Origin: Gammaproteobacteria bacterium
Lineage (GTDB): Bacteria; Pseudomonadota; Gammaproteobacteria; 21-64-14
DNA length: 64,000 nt
Direction of reading: 5' to 3'
Assembly (NCBI GenBank): GCA_027013145.1
Contig: JALUXX010000011.1
Span: 256,556-320,555 of the forward strand
In this document: positions 1 to 9,378 of the stretch, piece by piece
How positions within the stretch are numbered: position 1 is the stretch's first letter
How the letters are laid out: each line of letters opens with the position of its first letter
Made by a program: the position numbers and the translations under genes
The notes under the pieces: generated by a model
What the model saw: the letters and a program-made list of their open reading frames with translations, nothing else
What the model was told of the DNA's origin: nothing
The model's database searches: none

Positions 1-1
1 G

Positions 2-2377
2 TGGGCGCATATCGCCGTATCGTTCGATCTGCGAAGCAAGAAAATAAAGGCGCGTGGCCGCGGCAGAAACGGGCGGGGAGGGAACAACCAGGGCGGAAAC
101 GGGCAAGGCGGCGCCGGTTACTACGGGACCGTCAAGATTTACGTAAACGGAACCAGCCAAGCACTTTACCTGTATGATTTTAACAATCAAACCTATTACT
201 CCCCCAACCGCTTTCCGAATTCCGGCACCTTCGCGCCACCGACCTCAAAACTGTTTATTGGCGATTTGAATTCGTCCTGGCAGTCTTCGTCATTCGAGGC
301 GGCTTCCGGAGAGATCGACGAGTTCCGAATCTACAGCCGGTCGATCAGCGGCAAGCAGGTCCGAAAGGACATGAACGCGACCCATCCGTGCACGGCGCTC
401 GATCACTTTGCGATCGGCGTGGGCGCGGGGACCGCGAGCACCTGCGCGCCGCTCGCGGTGACGATCACCGCCGAGGACGCGGCCAACAACGTCCTGACGG
501 GCTACGGCGGGCTGGTGGACCTGAGCGATTCGGCCGGGCACGGGGACTGGTCGGTGAACACCGCCGGCGGGACGCTGACGCCGGGTCCGGCCGATAGCGG
601 CACCGCGACCTATCAGTTCGTGCCGGCCGACAACGGCAGCGTGGTCCTGAACCTCGCCGACGCCCACGCCGACGACCTCACGATCACGGTGCGCGATCCC
701 GCCGCCGCGGTGACGACGACCTCGAGCGCGGTCTCCTTCCGCGACAACGCCTTCGTCATCACGCCCACGGATGCGCTCGGCACGCAGGTGGTCGCCGGGC
801 GCCCGCACGGCTTCAACGTGGCCTTGTGGCGCAAGGACCCGACCACCGGGGTCTGCGCCATCGCCACGCAGTACGCCGGCGCCAAGGCCCTCAAGGCCTG
901 GTACACGCCGGACCCGTCCGACCCGGCCGGGGCGTTGGCACCGGCGATCGGGGCCACGACGCTGCCGGCGGCGGCGCCGGCGGCGAACGACCTCACGCTC
1001 ACCTTCACCTCCGGGCAGGCGCCCTTCACCCTCGACACCCGCGACGTGGGCAAGTACACGCTCGACCTGCGCGACGACACCAGCGCCTTCGCCAAGACCC
1101 TCACCGGGAGCGCGCGCGCGATCGACGGCGCGAGCGCGACGCTGACGGCGCGCCCCTTCGCCCTCGCCGTCGTCAACGTGCGGGCGGGTTCCGTTTCCAA
1201 CCCGGGCGCGACGACGCCCGGCGGCGCGGTCTTCACCGGGGCGGGCGATCCGTTCCAGGCGACCGTGCGCGGGGTGTTGTGGCAGGCGGCCGACGACCCC
1301 GGGAACACCGGCAGCCCGGCGCCGGGTGCGAACCTCGCCGACAACCCGGTGACCCCGTCGTTCGCGTGGCCGACGACGCTCGCCGCCGTCGCGCCCTACC
1401 AGCCGTCGGGGGGCGTCCTGGGGACGCTGACACTCGGGGGTGCGTCCCCGGCGACACTCACGGCGGGCGCGTACGCCAACGGCAGCGCGACCGCGAGTCC
1501 GCTCGCCTATTCCGAGGTCGGGGCCTTCACCCTGCAGGCGCTGGCCGGCAACTACCTCAATACGCCGGGAGTGAACGCCTCCGGGACGGCGGTGGTCGGA
1601 CGCTTCACCCCCGCGTGGTTCACGACCGCGGTCACGCCCGGATGCGGGAGCGCCTTCACCTACTCGGGCCAGCCGTTCACCGTGACCGCGACCGCCTACA
1701 ACGCCTTCGGCGCGGTCACCCGCAACTACGACGGCGCACTCGGTTTCGCCAAGACCACGACCTTCACCGACGCCGGCGGCGGGAGCGGCGGGAGCTTCGC
1801 CAACAACCTGCTCTCGGGCCTGGATTACGTGCAGGGCGTGGGGACGGACAAGACGATCACCTACACCTTCAACAAGGCCGACACGCCGCCCTACGCACTC
1901 GTCCTGCGCGCGACCGACGGCGACGGAGTGTCCTCGGCCGGGCACACCGAGGGCAACACCGAGGTGCGCAGCGGGCGCGTGTTCCTGCAGAACGCCTTCG
2001 GCTCGGAGCTGTTCGCACTGCAGATGCCGCTGGCGCTGCAATACTACCGCGACGCGACCGCGGGCTGGGTGGCGAACACGGCCGACGCCTGCACGAGCCT
2101 GACGGCCGGGGATTTCACGCTCGGAAACTGGACCGGCGCGCTGCGCCCCGGCGACACCGGCGTCACGTCGGTCACGCTCACGTCCGGCAGCGGGAGCCTG
2201 ACGCTCTCCGCGCCCGGCGCCGGGCGCGTGGGCTCGGTCGACGTGACCGGAAACGTCCCCGCCTGGCTGCGCTACGACTGGAACCCGACCGGCGGGGCGA
2301 GCGATCCGGTCGGACAGGCCTCCTTCGGGGTGTTCAAGGGTCCCGACGGCGTCATCTACCAGCGCGAGCTGTATTAG
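2..2377 (+). CDS. MshQ-like surface protein (LamG + DUF6701), 5' truncated
   Basis: The reading frame is open from the window edge to a TAG stop, so about 791 C-terminal residues are seen and the start lies outside. Residues 1-125 resemble the end of a LamG/concanavalin-type domain (HIAVSFDL, VKIYVNG, GEIDEFRIYSRSIS), interrupted by a Gly/Asn/Arg-rich stretch at about residues 15-40. The rest matches the DUF6701 region of MSHA biogenesis protein MshQ: repeated beta-rich Thr/Ala/Gly segments, few Cys, and the typical end (PVGQASFGVFKG...GVIYQREL). In MSHA-pilus clusters mshQ is usually the last gene, so pilus genes probably lie just upstream, outside the window. It is presumably exported; no signal peptide can be seen because the N-terminus is missing. 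Family assignment is from recognition, not a search. Confidence 0.75.
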   Translation, partial: WAHIAVSFDLRSKKIKARGRGRNGRGGNNQGGNGQGGAGYYGTVKIYVNGTSQALYLYDFNNQTYYSPNRFPNSGTFAPPTSKLFIGDLNSSWQSSSFEAASGEIDEFRIYSRSISGKQVRKDMNATHPCTALDHFAIGVGAGTASTCAPLAVTITAEDAANNVLTGYGGLVDLSDSAGHGDWSVNTAGGTLTPGPADSGTATYQFVPADNGSVVLNLADAHADDLTITVRDPAAAVTTTSSAVSFRDNAFVITPTDALGTQVVAGRPHGFNVALWRKDPTTGVCAIATQYAGAKALKAWYTPDPSDPAGALAPAIGATTLPAAAPAANDLTLTFTSGQAPFTLDTRDVGKYTLDLRDDTSAFAKTLTGSARAIDGASATLTARPFALAVVNVRAGSVSNPGATTPGGAVFTGAGDPFQATVRGVLWQAADDPGNTGSPAPGANLADNPVTPSFAWPTTLAAVAPYQPSGGVLGTLTLGGASPATLTAGAYANGSATASPLAYSEVGAFTLQALAGNYLNTPGVNASGTAVVGRFTPAWFTTAVTPGCGSAFTYSGQPFTVTATAYNAFGAVTRNYDGALGFAKTTTFTDAGGGSGGSFANNLLSGLDYVQGVGTDKTITYTFNKADTPPYALVLRATDGDGVSSAGHTEGNTEVRSGRVFLQNAFGSELFALQMPLALQYYRDATAGWVANTADACTSLTAGDFTLGNWTGALRPGDTGVTSVTLTSGSGSLTLSAPGAGRVGSVDVTGNVPAWLRYDWNPTGGASDPVGQASFGVFKGPDGVIYQRELY

Positions 2378-2462
2378 CCGCCGCCGGGACCGCTGCGCCG
2401 CCGGGACCGGATCCCGTGGGCCCTCTGCGGGAGAACGGTTCTGGGGACCAGGGCCCCAAGAC

Positions 2463-2603
2463 GGTTCTCGGGGTCGCGGTTCCCGGGATCGGAGTCACCG
2501 CGGTTCTCGGGGTCGCGCGGTTCTCGGGGTCGCGCGGTTCTCGGGGTCGCGCGGTTCTCGGGGTCGCGCGGTTCTCGGGGTCGCGCGGTTCTCGGGGTCG
2601 GAG
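2463..2603. repeat. 17-bp tandem repeat array A
   Basis: Five perfect consecutive copies of GGTTCTCGGGGTCGCGC occupy 2502-2586, followed by a sixth copy diverging at its 3' end (2587-2603). A degenerate leading copy starts at 2463 and is separated by a variant containing GGAGTCACCGC (2491-2501). The array lies in the 364-bp non-coding gap between the mshQ-like gene and ntrC. The copies are contiguous without spacers, so this is not a CRISPR. Confidence 0.9.
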
Positions 2604-2666
2604 TCACCGCCCGTAGGAAATAGTGGACAGGCTCAGCCGATGCTGCGGGGCGGTGACTCCGACCCC
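2594..2666. repeat. Perfect 16-bp inverted repeat joining two repeat arrays
   Basis: GGGGTCGGAGTCACCG (2594-2609) is exactly complementary to CGGTGACTCCGACCCC (2651-2666), with 41 bases between. It sits at the junction of array A and array B. Such arms around short repeats resemble REP/RAYT-type palindromic elements or a miniature mobile element. No transposase is nearby. Confidence 0.85.
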
Positions 2667-2728
2667 TGTCTTGCGCCGACCCCTGTCTTGCGCCGACCCC
2701 TGTCTTGCGCCGACCCCTGTCTTGCGCC
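2661..2728. repeat. 17-bp tandem repeat array B
   Basis: Four perfect consecutive copies of GACCCCTGTCTTGCGCC, at 2661-2677, 2678-2694, 2695-2711 and 2712-2728. The unit length equals that of array A. In one orientation both units begin GACCCC, so the arrays may be diverged relatives facing each other across the inverted repeat. The array ends 13 bases from the ntrC stop codon side. Confidence 0.9.
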
Positions 2729-2741
2729 CACGACGGGCGTG

Positions 2742-4166
2742 CTAACCCGCTTCGCGGCCGACGCTCCCCTCCATGCCGAGTTCGCGGATCTTGCGCGTGA
2801 GTGTGTTCCGGCCCCAGCCGAGCAGGCGCGCGGCGTCCTGGCGCCGGCCGCCGGTGCGGCGCATCGCCGCCTCGATGAGGATGCGTTCGACGCGCGGGAC
2901 GGCGTCGTCGAGCAGCTCCCTCCGTCCTTCCGCCAGGCTGCGGTCGGCCCAGCGGCGCAGGCCCGCCTCCCAGTCCTCCGCCGCCCCGGCGGGCGCTGCG
3001 GCGGTGTGCAGCTCCGGCGGCAGGTCATCGAGCTGGATCTCGCGCGAGGGCGCCATGACGGTGAGCCAGCGGCAGGTGTTCTCGAGCTGGCGGACGTTGC
3101 CGGGCCAGTCGAAACCCTGCAGGTAGGCAGCCACGTCCGCGCGCAGCGTCTTCGGCTCCACCCCGAGTTCGCGCGCGGCGCGCTCGAGGAAGGAGCGCGC
3201 CAGTACCGGGATGTCGGGGCGCCGATCGCGCAGCGGCGGGATGTGGATGCGGATCACGTTCAGGCGGTGAAACAGGTCTTCGCGGAACAACCCCTGATCG
3301 ACGCGCTGTTCGAGGTCCTGGTGCGTGGCGGCGATGATGCGCACGTCGACCTGGATCGCGGTGTGCCCGCCGACGCGGTAGAACTCGCCGTCGGCGAGCA
3401 CACGCAGCAGGCGCGTCTGCAGCTCGGCGGGCATGTCGCCGATCTCGTCCAGGAACAGCGTGCCGCCGTCGGCCTGCTCGAAGCGCCCGCGCCGCTGCGT
3501 CGTCGCGCCGGTGAAGGCGCCGCGCTCGTGCCCGAACAGCTCCGACTCCAGCAGGTCGCGCGGGATCGCCGCGGTGTTGAGGGCGATGAAGGGGCCCGCG
3601 GCGCGTGGGCTGTGGCGGTGCAGGGCGCGCGCGACGAGTTCCTTGCCGGTGCCGGACTCGCCGTTGATCAGCACGGTGATGTTGGAACGCGACAGGCGCC
3701 CGATCGCCCGGAATACCTCCTGCATGGCCGGAGCCTCGCCGATGATCTCGGCGTCCGGCGCCCCCGCGGCGGGAGCGCCCGTGCGCTTCGCCCCGCGATG
3801 CTGATCGACCGCGCGGCGCACGACCGCCACCGCCTCGTCGATGTCGAACGGTTTCGGGAGATACTCGAAGGCCCCGCCCTGATACGCCGACACCGCGCTG
3901 TCCAGGTCGGAGTGTGCGGTCATGATAATGACGGGGAGTTCGGGGTCGCGCTCGTGGATGCGGTCGAGCAGCTCCATGCCGTTCATGCCGGGCATGCGCA
4001 CGTCGGTGACGATCGCGTCCGGCGGGTTGCGCCCGAGCGCCTCGAGGACGCCGGCGGCGCTCTCGAAACTCTCCACGTCCATCTCGGCGCGGCGCAAGGC
4101 GCGTTCGAGCACCCAGCGGATGGAGCGGTCGTCGTCGATGATCCAGATACGTTCGGGGCTACTCAT
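2742..4166 (-). CDS. ntrC: Nitrogen regulation response regulator NtrC (GlnG)
   Basis: A 474-residue sigma-54-dependent activator of the nitrogen-starvation response. Residues 1-120 form a receiver domain with acidic pocket D11-D13, phosphoacceptor D55 and K105. The AAA+ domain carries Walker A GESGTGKE (169-176), the sigma-54 contact loop GAFTGA (216-221) and Walker B LFLDE (237-241). The C-terminus is a Fis-type helix-turn-helix (RRQDAARLLGWGRNTLTRKI). Length and order match E. coli NtrC (469 aa). Its ATG overlaps the ntrB stop by 8 bases (ATGAGTAG), so the two are translationally coupled. The targets expected here are glnA and possibly ntrB itself, both preceded by NtrC-like boxes. Confidence 0.97.
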   Translation of the reverse strand: MSSPERIWIIDDDRSIRWVLERALRRAEMDVESFESAAGVLEALGRNPPDAIVTDVRMPGMNGMELLDRIHERDPELPVIIMTAHSDLDSAVSAYQGGAFEYLPKPFDIDEAVAVVRRAVDQHRGAKRTGAPAAGAPDAEIIGEAPAMQEVFRAIGRLSRSNITVLINGESGTGKELVARALHRHSPRAAGPFIALNTAAIPRDLLESELFGHERGAFTGATTQRRGRFEQADGGTLFLDEIGDMPAELQTRLLRVLADGEFYRVGGHTAIQVDVRIIAATHQDLEQRVDQGLFREDLFHRLNVIRIHIPPLRDRRPDIPVLARSFLERAARELGVEPKTLRADVAAYLQGFDWPGNVRQLENTCRWLTVMAPSREIQLDDLPPELHTAAAPAGAAEDWEAGLRRWADRSLAEGRRELLDDAVPRVERILIEAAMRRTGGRRQDAARLLGWGRNTLTRKIRELGMEGSVGREAG

Positions 4167-5250
4167 CGGGGGACTCCGTGGCCGTTGGCAGCGACGCCGG
4201 ATCCAGCGGCAGCAGCAGGGTGAATTCGGTGTGCCCCGGGCGGCTCGTGCATTCGATCAGACCACCGTGGCGCCCGACCAGTGACTGCGCGATCGACAGC
4301 CCCAGCCCGGTGCCGCCCTCGCGGCCGGTGATCAGGGGATAGAAGATCCGCTCCTGCAGGTCCGGCGGAATCCCCGGTCCGTCGTCGATCACGTCGATGC
4401 GCGCGACCAGCTTGTGGCGCCGCGCGGCGATGGTGTACTGGCGCTCCGTGCGCGTGCGCAAATGGATGGTCCCGCGCTTGCCGACGGCCTGCAAGGCGTT
4501 ACGCACGAGATTCAGCAGCGCCTGGATGAGTTGGTCGCGATCTCCCTGCAGCGTCGGGATACTCGGGTCGTAGTCACGAACGATGTGCACGCCCGGCGGC
4601 GACTCCGCCTCGATCAGGCCGCGCACGTGTTCGACGACCTCGTGCAGGTTCACCGGCCCCGTGATCGGGAGCCCGTTGGGGCCGAGCATCCGGTCCACCA
4701 GCGCCTGCAGGCGGTCGGCCTCGCCGATGATGATGCGGGTGTAGTCGCGCAGCGCCGGATCGGGCAGTTCGCGCTCGAGCAGTTGCGCGGCGCCGCGCAG
4801 CCCGCCGAGCGGATTCTTGATCTCGTGCGCGAGCCCGCGCGTCAGGATGCGCGTGGCGTGGCTCTGCGCAAGCAGGCTCTCCTCGCGCGCGATGCGCAAC
4901 GGGCGGTCGACCTGGACCAGCTCCAGCAGGAGATAGGACGCGCGTACCGATTCGGCGAAGGGCGTGACCGTGCAGTCCACGGTGATGGTCCGGTCCGGCG
5001 GCAGCCGGATCTCGACGCCGCGCTCGGTATAGGCCCGGGAGTCGGCGTCGGCCTGCCGCACGATGGGCGCGAGGTGGTCGGCCCCGGGCAGGGCCGCAGC
5101 GAGCGCCAGACCCTTGGCCTGGCGCGCGCTGACCTGGAACAGGGCTTCGGCGGCCGGGTTCAGATACTGCACGCGCTGTCCTCTCCCGAGCAGCACCACC
5201 GCGGCGCCCAGGTTCTCCAGAATTCGTTGTGCCTGCACGCTGACCCGCAT
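4159..5250 (-). CDS. ntrB: Nitrogen regulation sensor histidine kinase NtrB (GlnL)
   Basis: A 363-residue soluble kinase/phosphatase that sets NtrC phosphorylation, normally under PII control. A PAS domain (about 10-110) is followed by the HisKA motif LAHEIKNPLGG with H142, then N, G1 and G2 ATP-binding boxes (LNLVRNALQA, DDGPGIPPD, GGTGLGLSIA). There is no membrane segment, as expected. The frame extends upstream to a GTG at 5322, but ATG 5250 was chosen: it has a GGAG 11 bases upstream and gives the normal NtrB N-terminus (MRVSVQAQRILENLG). The gene overlaps ntrC by 8 bases. A possible sigma-54 promoter and NtrC box lie upstream at 5327-5343 and 5507-5523. Confidence 0.95.
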   Translation of the reverse strand: MRVSVQAQRILENLGAAVVLLGRGQRVQYLNPAAEALFQVSARQAKGLALAAALPGADHLAPIVRQADADSRAYTERGVEIRLPPDRTITVDCTVTPFAESVRASYLLLELVQVDRPLRIAREESLLAQSHATRILTRGLAHEIKNPLGGLRGAAQLLERELPDPALRDYTRIIIGEADRLQALVDRMLGPNGLPITGPVNLHEVVEHVRGLIEAESPPGVHIVRDYDPSIPTLQGDRDQLIQALLNLVRNALQAVGKRGTIHLRTRTERQYTIAARRHKLVARIDVIDDGPGIPPDLQERIFYPLITGREGGTGLGLSIAQSLVGRHGGLIECTSRPGHTEFTLLLPLDPASLPTATESPDE

Positions 5251-5326
5251 GCCCTTACCGTCTCCTGCCGCACCTTCGGCACGCACGGCGGGGGGCGGCC
5301 CGGATGCACTGTGATGCCCCACGCGC

Positions 5327-5343
5327 TTGCAAGATCCAAACCA
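5327..5343 (-). promoter_or_regulatory. Possible sigma-54 promoter of ntrBC
   Basis: On the minus strand TGGTTT-GGATC-TTGCA keeps the invariant GG-N10-GC spacing and a perfect TTGCA at -12, but only TGG of the TGGCAC at -24. It ends about 77 bases before the ntrB start. An NtrC-like box lies about 180 bases further upstream, a normal enhancer distance. The match is partial. Confidence 0.4.
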
Positions 5344-5506
5344 GCGGCCGCGGACGCCGCCGCGACCCGGGCACGTCTCACATGAAGCCCCCGGGGATAC
5401 AATCGCTTACAGTTACCAGTCGGGGCGTGCCCGGAGGCGCCACCACGCGGTGACGGCCACCCGCGCGTACGGCGAAGGCCCGGTCTGCGCTCCGGCGGCC
5501 CCATTA

Positions 5507-5523
5507 TGCACCATAACGGTGCG
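5507..5523. promoter_or_regulatory. NtrC-binding box upstream of ntrB
   Basis: TGCACCA-TAA-CGGTGCG matches the NtrC consensus TGCACCA-N3-TGGTGCA at 12 of 14 positions. It lies between the DUF4124 gene and ntrB, where an autoregulatory site is expected. Confidence 0.7.
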
Positions 5524-5543
5524 GGGCGAGTGCGAGGCAGGCG

Positions 5544-6236
5544 TCAGCGGGGCGCGGTGATGACGTTCGGGTGCGGGCTGAGGACGTTCGGATGGGGACT
5601 GAGGACGTTCGGGTTCGGGCTGCGGACGTTGGGGTTCTGCGTGCGGACGTTGGGATTGTTGCGGTCGAGGACGTTGGGATTCGGGTTCGCCGCATTCTGC
5701 CCGGCCGCGGCCGCGGGTGCCGATAGGCGCGAGTAGCGCATCAGGTGGAAGGTGACCGCGGCGGTGCTCATCAGGACTTTACCGCCGGGCGCCAGCACCA
5801 GACCCGTCAGTGTGTGGGTCCCCCGATCCACGTTCGGCAGGACCATGTGGTCGCTGCGATAACGTCCGGGCAGGCGCTTGCCGTCGAGCACCAGCGCGAT
5901 CCGCTGTCCCTGCGCCGCACGCAGCGTGGGCTTGATCTCGATCCGCACCGCCACATCGCCGTTGTTCTGCCGCACCGTGGCGTCTGGGCCCGGGTCCGCG
6001 ATCCGGAAGACACGATAGGGCTTGGCGGCGGCACCCCCGTCCGGCGCGGCGGGGCCCGGCGCGGGGAGCTTCTGCGGTCGATATACGTTCGCCGGCGGGA
6101 TGACGATCTTCTCCGCGCCCTGGTGCGGCTGATCGGAGAAGACGACGGTGCCGTCCGGCGCCACCCAGCGGTAGACGGCCGCCGGGGCGAGGGCGGGAAC
6201 GGCCGCGAGCACGAAGACCAGGACGAGCCGGCGCAT
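5544..6236 (-). CDS. Secreted DUF4124 protein with Asn-Pro-Asn-Val repeat tail
   Basis: A 230-residue protein of unknown function. Residues 1-19 form a signal peptide (RRLVLVFVLAAVPALAPA), so it should be periplasmic or outer-membrane associated. Residues 20-45 are the DUF4124 motif (VYRWVAPDGTVVFSDQPHQGAE). A beta-rich region follows (about 70-170), and the last 45 residues are an array of NPNV units separated by Arg/Ser/Leu. DUF4124 proteins commonly sit between glnA and ntrB in gammaproteobacteria, so the location is conserved although no role in nitrogen control is known. The repeat DNA (5547-5700) is a GACGTTCGG/GACGTTGGG series that could expand or contract. Confidence 0.85.
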   Translation of the reverse strand: MRRLVLVFVLAAVPALAPAAVYRWVAPDGTVVFSDQPHQGAEKIVIPPANVYRPQKLPAPGPAAPDGGAAAKPYRVFRIADPGPDATVRQNNGDVAVRIEIKPTLRAAQGQRIALVLDGKRLPGRYRSDHMVLPNVDRGTHTLTGLVLAPGGKVLMSTAAVTFHLMRYSRLSAPAAAAGQNAANPNPNVLDRNNPNVRTQNPNVRSPNPNVLSPHPNVLSPHPNVITAPR

Positions 6237-6330
6237 GGGCCTACGATAGTGGAGCGGCGCCGGGGAGGCAACCGGCGGCGGGCCGGAGCGTGACCGGCGT
6301 CACCGAACGCCTCCTCCGCGGGCGGGGGAC

Positions 6331-6360
6331 CGCCCCGCACCCGGATCCGGGTGCGGGGCG
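6331..6360 (-). terminator. Perfect 30-bp palindrome downstream of glnA
   Basis: A GC-only hairpin with perfectly complementary 15-base halves (centre GGATCC) lies 29 bases after the glnA stop. There is no clear U-tract, so it may act as a transcript end-protector or a weak terminator separating glnA from the DUF4124 gene. Confidence 0.6.
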
Positions 6361-6388
6361 CCCGCGCAGCCTTCGTCCGCAGGCCGGA

Positions 6389-7795
<1,407 letters not shown>

Positions 7796-7961
7796 GAAAG
7801 GGCCTCCTGGGCAATGACTCGTTCGGCGGGACCGGCGGCGGTGCCGGACGCCCCCATCGGCGGCACCGGCGCGCGCGCCGGTGCCGGGGTACGCCGGCCG
7901 CGCCGCTGGCGTGGGCCGGGATCGCTCGGGTCCCCGAACCGCCGGGACCGATTCTCAGTTT

Positions 7962-7980
7962 GGAGCATGATTTGTGCCAT
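7962..7980 (-). promoter_or_regulatory. Sigma-54 promoter of glnA
   Basis: On the minus strand TGGCAC-AAATC-ATGCT has a perfect -24 element and the obligatory GG-N10-GC spacing. The predicted start is near 7953, leaving a leader of about 155 bases before glnA. Confidence 0.88.
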
Positions 7981-8042
7981 TCACGTAAGCAGTTGTTAAT
8001 AAGGTAAGTTTTAAAATTCGCATGGGGCCGCACGCACAACAA

Positions 8043-8059
8043 TGCACCAATATGGGGCA
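8043..8059. promoter_or_regulatory. NtrC-binding site 1 of glnA
   Basis: TGCACCA-ATA-TGGGGCA matches TGCACCA-N3-TGGTGCA at 13 of 14 positions. It is centred about 98 bases upstream of the predicted sigma-54 start, close to the E. coli glnAp2 arrangement. Confidence 0.88.
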
Positions 8060-8072
8060 TGCGCTGCCGCCA

Positions 8073-8089
8073 CGCACCAAAACTATGCG
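8073..8089. promoter_or_regulatory. NtrC-binding site 2 of glnA (one good half)
   Basis: CGCACCA-AAA-CTATGCG has one near-perfect half and a degenerate second half. Its centre is 30 bases from site 1, about three helical turns, as for the paired E. coli sites 32 bases apart. It overlaps the last codons of the CDF transporter gene. Confidence 0.55.
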
Positions 8090-9267
8090 CGTGCTCCCTC
8101 AAAGTGCACCCGAACCTCCCCCACCTCGTCAAGCGCCCCGGCACGCCGCGCCAGCGCCTGGGCCAGCGCACGGGCGCCCGCGAGATCGGCGACCGCATCC
8201 AGGGGCACGACCACTTCCACGTCCACCTTTCCCTCGAGGTAGTGCAGGGTCACGCGCTCGATCCGGCGCGCCTCGTCGATCCCCCGCCAGGCCCGGTCCA
8301 GCCGCCGGAGGATCTCCTCGCGCAGCGGGAGCCCGGAAGAGGGCGAGGCCGTCTCGTCGTCCTCCGGATCGATGTGCACGAGCACGTCATTGATCTCGTC
8401 GAACTGTCGCATCAGGCGGGCGCGAACCGTCTCGCTGATCTGGTGGCCTTCCGATACGCTCACCCTGGGATCGACGAGGATGTGGACATCGACGAGCGCG
8501 TCGGGCCCCATCCGCCGGCTGCGCAGCATGTGCAGGGCCTGGACGCCGTCCACCGCGAGAATGGCGCGCTTCACCGCCGCCACCCGCTCCGCATCCAGGC
8601 CGGTATCGATGAGTTCGCGCAGACTCTGCCAGCTCAGATCCCAACCGATCTTCGCGATCATCAACGCGACGATCACCGCGGCAACGGCATCGAGGTAGGG
8701 CAGCCCGACCATCGTGCCGCCGATGCCCACGGCGACCACCACCGAGGAGACCGCGTCGCTGCGGTGATGCCAGGCGTTCGCCCGCAGCAGGTTGGAACGC
8801 GAGCGGCGCGCCGCCCGGACCGTGTAGTGATACAGCGCCTCCTTGGCGACGATCGACAGCAGCGCCACGGCAAGCGCAAGGACATCGGGGCGCAGGAGTT
8901 CGGACGGCGCGAACAGGCGACTGCCGGCGTCATAGCCGATGCCCGCAGCGACGGCGATGAGGAACACCCCGAGCCCGACCGTGAAGGCCGTCTCCACACG
9001 CGCGTGTCCATACGGGTGCTCGGCGTCCGCGTCACGGCTGCCGTGACGCGCCGCCACCAGGACCACCGCGTCGGAGGCGAGATCGGAGAGCGAGTGGATG
9101 CCGTCGGCGATCAGGGCCTGCGAGCGGCCGACGATGCCGAAGGCGATCTTGGCCGCGGCGAGCGCGACGTTCACCGCGGCGCCCACCACGGTGACGCGAT
9201 GCGCAATGCGATAGCGGGTCCCGCCATCCAAAGCGGCGGAGGCGTTGTGGGTGATTCCGTCGGCCAT
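8083..9267 (-). CDS. Cation diffusion facilitator (CDF) metal transporter
   Basis: An inner-membrane divalent-cation/proton antiporter of about 394 residues. Six membrane segments can be traced. The metal-site motifs HSLSD (ADGIHSLSDLASD) in helix 2 and HHRSD (ANAWHHRSDAVSS) in helix 5 are intact, and HPYGHARVE follows helix 2. A cytoplasmic ferredoxin-like domain follows from about residue 205, and a further C-terminal segment makes it longer than E. coli FieF (300 aa). The frame extends to 9351, but ATG 9267 (MADGITHNASAA) was chosen because the upstream residues are Arg/Pro-rich and unlike the family. The metal (Fe, Zn, Mn or Co) cannot be told from sequence alone. The 3' end overlaps a glnA NtrC site. 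Confidence 0.9.
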   Translation of the reverse strand: MADGITHNASAALDGGTRYRIAHRVTVVGAAVNVALAAAKIAFGIVGRSQALIADGIHSLSDLASDAVVLVAARHGSRDADAEHPYGHARVETAFTVGLGVFLIAVAAGIGYDAGSRLFAPSELLRPDVLALAVALLSIVAKEALYHYTVRAARRSRSNLLRANAWHHRSDAVSSVVVAVGIGGTMVGLPYLDAVAAVIVALMIAKIGWDLSWQSLRELIDTGLDAERVAAVKRAILAVDGVQALHMLRSRRMGPDALVDVHILVDPRVSVSEGHQISETVRARLMRQFDEINDVLVHIDPEDDETASPSSGLPLREEILRRLDRAWRGIDEARRIERVTLHYLEGKVDVEVVVPLDAVADLAGARALAQALARRAGALDEVGEVRVHFEGARA

Positions 9268-9378
9268 CGGTCCGGGGCGCGGGCGCCCCGTCACGCCGCG
9301 GCCCCGTGCGGGGCCGCGCGGGGGTGCGTCCGGCCGGCGGCCATTATCCACCAGCGTCCGGCCGGCGGCCAGTGCGGG

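Noticed and set aside
2502-2728. CRISPR array
   Set aside because: The 17-bp units are directly contiguous with no spacers, and no cas gene is present.
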